Part shown: positions 19,380-20,743 of the stretch, piece by piece
How the letters are laid out: every line of letters starts with the position of its first letter
How positions within the stretch are numbered: the stretch's first letter is position 1
Translations under genes and position numbers: made by a program
The notes under the pieces: generated by a model
What the model saw: the letters and a program-made list of their open reading frames with translations, nothing else
Told to the model about the DNA's origin: nothing
Databases searched by the model: none
Assembly (NCBI GenBank): GCA_009801015.1
Contig: VHZZ01010637.1
Span: 42,664 to 63,406, forward strand
Direction: 5' to 3'
Source of the DNA: Silene noctiflora
Taxonomy: Eukaryota > Streptophyta > Magnoliopsida > Caryophyllales > Caryophyllaceae
DNA: 20,743 nucleotides

Positions 19380-20743
19380 TACACCCCCTCTTGCTTTGAG
19401 GACCAATGTTGGTATCCCATTTTTTTGGTCGGATTTTTCTATGTACTTAAAACGTCTGCTGAAATTTTGTTACGAGTAAACGATGTGCAATTATGCACAA
19501 AGAGGCGGTTCGTTCTGTTTACCTTAAGCCCGAGATTTAAATTGTCGCAATTGATCGTCTTCCTACATCAATATCAAGGCCTTGAACTGAATTTTAGGAC
19601 CAAAGAACAGAGCTCGTAACAATATTCATGGCTGAATCCAACTCTACCAGTTAACTTTTTTTGATTCACCAATTTAATAACGTAATTGCTAAATTCTGCA
19701 CATTTTACAGTTCATCCTACACTCGGGTCTCACAAGTATTATACATTCATATCATTTTCGGGTCTCACAAGCCAAGGCCCGACCCGACCGTTTAACCAGC
19801 CCTACTTCAAGGAGTTTAGCCAACAAAAGAAGTCATATACAGTCCCTCTCCTCTAAAAGGTGGTCTTTTTTATTGTTGAGTATGTATATAACATCCTCTA
19901 ATTTGTGAGAAAGTAGAACATTGGCCCTTGTGCCAACTATCCCATTATACACAAATTTTTATTTTAGACGGAGATATCCGTCTGAAATTTAAGACGGATC
20001 AAATAGACCCGTTTATGAAAGTTTTAACCCGCCAGATATGCAAGTGGATAGAAGATATTTGCTATTTTAATAAGTGATTGTACATCTAGCATTTAATGCT
20101 AGTTGGAAAGCCAACTAGCTATGTGAGTATAATGAAAATCATTTCATTGTTTAAAGTTTTAAACCTCATCACTCCATTCTCTTACATAATCTTCGTTTTT
20201 TTTTTTTGGAATTTAATAGCAAAAAATATACGGTTACCCTTCAAGCCTTCATCAATTTTNTGTTGTTTCAATTATTCATCACTTCAACCATCTTCACTTT
20301 TCAGTAATTTTAAAGCAAAAAAATGAAGATGATGAACAAATTAGAATCATCAAGGACGACATAAGTTGCGCTATAAATGAAGTTGTATAATGGTAAGTGA
20401 AAACTATTTTTTACTTTTTATATTGGTGACCAAATAATTAAGAGAATTTAATGAAATTTATCATAAACAATGACATAGACACTTCCTTTGATTTGTAAAT
20501 TCTATTTCTTTTTTGAAGGAGTTCTTGATTTTTTTTTTTCATTATTTTCTTTATTTTTGTGTGTTTTGCTAGTTTATCAATGGTATCGTGATAAATTTAT
20601 CAATGGTGCATTATGTATTTACAATGATATTAACAATTTTGTGTATGAGTGTTATTATTTACTATGACAATGCATAATAAACATTTATTTCGCTATGATC
20701 TATATATATGTTACTACTTTGTTGGGTTTTGTCCACTTTTTAC
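19380..20743. other. 3' flank of FKBP gene and repeat remnants
   Basis: The FKBP 3' UTR should occupy the first few hundred bases, but no canonical AATAAA stands out. Two direct copies of TCGGGTCTCACAAG occur near 19723 and 19757, followed by GGCCCGACCCGACCG. From about 20000 the sequence is AT-rich with one N at 20260. No gene was identified. Confidence 0.5.
19966..19999. repeat. AGACGGATATCCGTCT hairpin repeat remnant
   Basis: AGACGGA and TCCGTCT surround a three-to-four-base centre (19966-19983), followed by a third AAGACGGAT copy (about 19990-19998). Such clustered inverted and direct AGACGGAT units are typical of an end of a plant MITE. Only this fragment is visible. Confidence 0.45.

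Noticed and set aside
20312-20392. Short reading NEDDEQIRIIKDDISCAINEVV before a stop, faintly like the end of a transposase
   Set aside because: Only about 25 residues, no supporting upstream domain, low-complexity AT-rich context; not enough to name a gene.
1-20743. CRISPR arrays, operons, tRNA or rRNA genes
   Set aside because: No regularly spaced repeats with unique spacers, no cloverleaf or rRNA core motifs were seen, and the spliced genes show a plant nuclear sequence.

Overview
The window looks like nuclear DNA of a flowering plant, most likely a eudicot. It is AT-rich, carries spliced genes with GT-AG introns whose phases agree, and has non-coding DNA crowded with MITEs and solo LTRs. 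An array of ACTCGATCGAGT-type palindromes and (T)TGTGACGGATA-type repeats remind me of Caryophyllales such as Silene, but that placement is a weak guess. A 38-base poly(A) run at the left edge and scattered N bases suggest a draft or partly finished sequence.

Left part (about 1-5400): a plus-strand gene of the AHL family (AT-hook motif nuclear-localized). Four exons (3380-5177) encode an intact PPC/DUF296 domain and an unusual acidic tail of repeated SKLEPK-type units. The upstream exon that should carry the AT-hooks (about 760-936) is recognisable but decayed, with in-frame stops and a frame change. The locus may therefore be a pseudogene, or may make a PPC-only protein without AT-hooks. A Stowaway-like MITE sits in its long first intron and a GGATC-rich insertion in its third.

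Middle (5600-10400): two minus-strand single-exon paralogues, 202 and 142 aa. Each has an N-terminal membrane segment, a variable acidic middle and a conserved C-terminal block that resembles DUF761 ('cotton fibre protein'). The first copy has a 44-residue internal duplication. Between them lies a 929-bp Mutator-like MITE containing a Helitron-type 3' end.

Retroelement block (10758-12827): what looks like a solo Ty1/copia-type LTR, interrupted by a Ty3/gypsy-type LTR and a small palindrome-ended element. No internal retroelement coding region was seen.

Right part (13440-19379): a complete ten-exon plus-strand gene for a nuclear FKBP53/FKBP43-type immunophilin. It has an N-terminal plant nucleoplasmin-like domain, acidic and Lys-rich linkers, and a C-terminal FKBP peptidyl-prolyl isomerase domain; the spliced model is 455 aa. 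Site II motifs and a telo-box precede it. Its last intron carries a second Stowaway-like MITE. From 19380 to the end I see only short repeat remnants.

The two nuclear genes (AHL and nucleoplasmin-FKBP) both belong to chromatin-associated families, but nothing in the sequence shows that they act together.
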